NCBI GenBank assembly: GCA_934096235.1
Contig: CAKOLO010000002.1
Location: forward strand, 248,001-312,000
Length of the DNA stretch: 64,000 nt
Source: an uncultured Bacilli bacterium
Lineage (GTDB): Bacteria; Bacillota_I; Bacilli_A; RF39; UBA660
Direction of reading: 5' to 3'
The notes under the pieces were generated by a model. The model was not told where the DNA came from. It saw only the letters and a program-made list of their open reading frames with translations, and made no database searches. Position numbers and translations under genes: made by a program. The stretch's first letter is position 1, and every line of letters begins with the position of its first letter. Positions 62,443 through 64,000 of the stretch are shown in pieces.

Positions 62443-64000
62443 TTATACTTGGAATTTTAAGTTATATATTACTTCTAAAAGTTCTTCCAAATAATAGATA
62501 TAATCTTTTTCTAAAGTTGCTTTTAGAAGTGTTACTAGTATTGAACCTGCTTTGTATGAGAAATTAAATTTTGTAGTTATTTTAGTTGATTCAATAAATA
62601 GTTTTTCTACACTAATTGACTCGTAAATTTCTTTTTTAAGTTTTAGAACTACTTTTAAGTTATCATTTTCTAGTATTTTTACTCCTGTAATCATAAGTAA
62701 TTTTTCTAAGTATTTTTCATGAGCATAAAGTTCTAGTTCATGATTAGTCATACCAAATCTATCTCTAATTTCTGATAAGACTTCTTTTAATTCTTTTTTA
62801 TTTGTTATTCCATTTATTTTTTTATGTAATTCTATTACTATTTCACTTTCATCTGTATATTCTTTTCCGATGTGAGTTGCAACATCTATCATAGTTGGTT
62901 CTTTTTCTTCGTTTTCATCTACTTTGATACCATTAACTTCTTCATTAATTAAATCCAAGTACATGTTAACACCAACTGAATCTATAAATCCAGCTTGTTC
63001 TTTACCTAGTATGTCTCCAGCACCTCTTATAGCTAAGTCTCTCATTGATATTTTGTATCCACTACCAAGTTCAGTAAATTCTTTTATTGCTTCAAGTCTT
63101 TTTAATGCAGTTGGATTTAATACTTTTTCTTTTTTATACATAAGATATGCATATGCGATTTTGTCTCCTCTACCAACTCTTCCTCTTATTTGATACAGTT
63201 GGCTAAGACCGAATCTATCACTATCAATAACAATTATTGTGTTAGCATTTGGTATGTCTATTCCATTTTCTATTATAGTTGTGCTTACTAAAACGTCATA
63301 CTCTTTGTTAGTAAAATCATAGATAATATCTTGCATTTCATTCTTAGTCATTTTTCCATGAGCATAACAAATCCTCGCTTCAGGAATAAGCTTTTTATAT
63401 TTTGAAACAAGTGTTTCCATATTAGTAATATTATTATAAAGAATAAATGCTTGTCCTTTTCTAGACATCTCCTTTAAAATTGCTTCTCTTATAAGCATTT
63501 CATTATATTCAATTACATATGTTTGTACTGGATATCTATTTTTAGGTGCACTTTCTATTAAACTTAAGTCTCTAATACCAACAAGTGACATTTGAAGTGA
63601 TCTTGGGATTGGTGTTGCTGATACTGAAAGTACGTGTACGTTTGATTTTAACTTTTTAATCTTTTCTTTTTGTTCTACTCCAAATCTATGCTCTTCGTCT
63701 ATTACTAGAAGACCTAAGTCTTTATATTCTACATCTGAACTAAGAAGTCTATGAGTACCAAATATTATATCTGTTTTTCCTTCTTTTAACCTTTTTAGTT
63801 TTTCTTGAACTTGCTTGTTAGTAAAATGTCTATTAATTAGATCAATATTAATTCCATGATTTTTAAATCTTTCTATAGCAGAATCATATTGTTGATGTGA
63901 AAGTAATGTTGTTGGGCATAGGTATGCTACTTGTTTACCATTTTCAACAGTTTTAAACATTGCTCTAAAGATTACTTCTGTTTTACCATAACCAACATCT
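62443..64000 (-). CDS. mfd: Transcription-repair coupling factor Mfd (5' end outside window)
   Basis: The frame is open to the right edge; about 518 C-terminal residues are seen. It starts within Walker A (DVGYGKTEV), DEEH box in LLVIDEEHRFG, then VSATPIPRSLQMSL, GRVGRGDK and the TRCF C-terminal domain. Mfd removes stalled polymerase and recruits UvrA. Next gene spoVT, as in Bacillus. Confidence 0.95.
   Translation of the reverse strand, partial: DVGYGKTEVIFRAMFKTVENGKQVAYLCPTTLLSHQQYDSAIERFKNHGINIDLINRHFTNKQVQEKLKRLKEGKTDIIFGTHRLLSSDVEYKDLGLLVIDEEHRFGVEQKEKIKKLKSNVHVLSVSATPIPRSLQMSLVGIRDLSLIESAPKNRYPVQTYVIEYNEMLIREAILKEMSRKGQAFILYNNITNMETLVSKYKKLIPEARICYAHGKMTKNEMQDIIYDFTNKEYDVLVSTTIIENGIDIPNANTIIVIDSDRFGLSQLYQIRGRVGRGDKIAYAYLMYKKEKVLNPTALKRLEAIKEFTELGSGYKISMRDLAIRGAGDILGKEQAGFIDSVGVNMYLDLINEEVNGIKVDENEEKEPTMIDVATHIGKEYTDESEIVIELHKKINGITNKKELKEVLSEIRDRFGMTNHELELYAHEKYLEKLLMITGVKILENDNLKVVLKLKKEIYESISVEKLFIESTKITTKFNFSYKAGSILVTLLKATLEKDYIYYLEELLEVIYNLKFQV

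Noticed and set aside
1..64000. Possibility of TGA as tryptophan (Mycoplasma-type code) suggested by the A+T-rich, Tenericutes-like look
   Set aside because: Trp is written TGG throughout and several genes, such as the PAP2 gene and yabG, end at TGA within translational overlaps.

Overview
The window is an A+T-rich bacterial chromosome segment, densely packed on both strands, with no gene-free stretch longer than about 240 bases. The genetic code looks standard: several genes end in TGA and tryptophan is written TGG, which argues against a Mycoplasma-type code. A monoderm Bacilli-like member of the Firmicutes is the best guess. The evidence is an LTA-synthase-type enzyme, a class B sortase, an L,D-transpeptidase, strong GGAGG ribosome sites, and a sporulation/division block (mfd, spoVT, tatD, 3D-domain gene, rsmA, yabG, veg, spoVG, yabP, yabQ, divIC, tilS, ftsH). 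This block is a compressed and reordered version of the Bacillus origin-proximal region. The species cannot be named; an uncultured gut Bacilli lineage is an inference.

Layout. 0-13 kb: a truncated PlsC-like acyltransferase; an MMPL exporter fused to an envelope domain, facing a TetR regulator and alpha/beta hydrolase across an intergenic region with three matching operator palindromes; RNA-modification genes, including a second, divergent RsmA-like methyltransferase; and a pentapeptide-repeat/ATPase pair. 13-21 kb (plus strand): an accessory-looking run of short transcription units, many with their own terminators. It holds a hydroxyacyl-CoA dehydrogenase, a Cys-rich surface protein, two unknowns, two zinc-ribbon membrane proteins (one a PrsW protease), an AbiJ-like plus HNH defence candidate and an IrrE-like protein without its zinc motif. 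It ends at tRNA-Gly.

21-35 kb: patatin and PAP2 lipid enzymes; uraA-upp behind a leader-peptide attenuator; L,D-transpeptidase, OGG and LTA synthase with a small membrane protein; a CDF transporter; an FAD oxidoreductase coupled to a reductase/ferredoxin fusion; a phosphoesterase; and tRNA-Cys. 35-43 kb (minus strand): mostly uncharacterised envelope proteins, including a signal-less LysM protein, a DsbA-like CPHC thioredoxin-fold protein and a Cys-rich repeat protein. 43-53 kb: a divergent RNB nuclease, Ca2+ P-type ATPase, ABC exporter with an altered signature, dCMP deaminase, GtrB/GtrA-like pair and the tsaB-rimI-tsaD operon. 53-64 kb: the sporulation, division and RNA-maintenance block.

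The most unusual points are the pyrBI-like attenuator before uraA, the AbiJ/HNH pair, the three-operator TetR/MMPL switch, the MMPL fusion with an internal ribosome site, the RsmA paralog lacking the motif IV Asn, and the Cys-rich/CPHC envelope cluster. Regulatory sites were read by eye. Family names come from motif recognition, without database searches.
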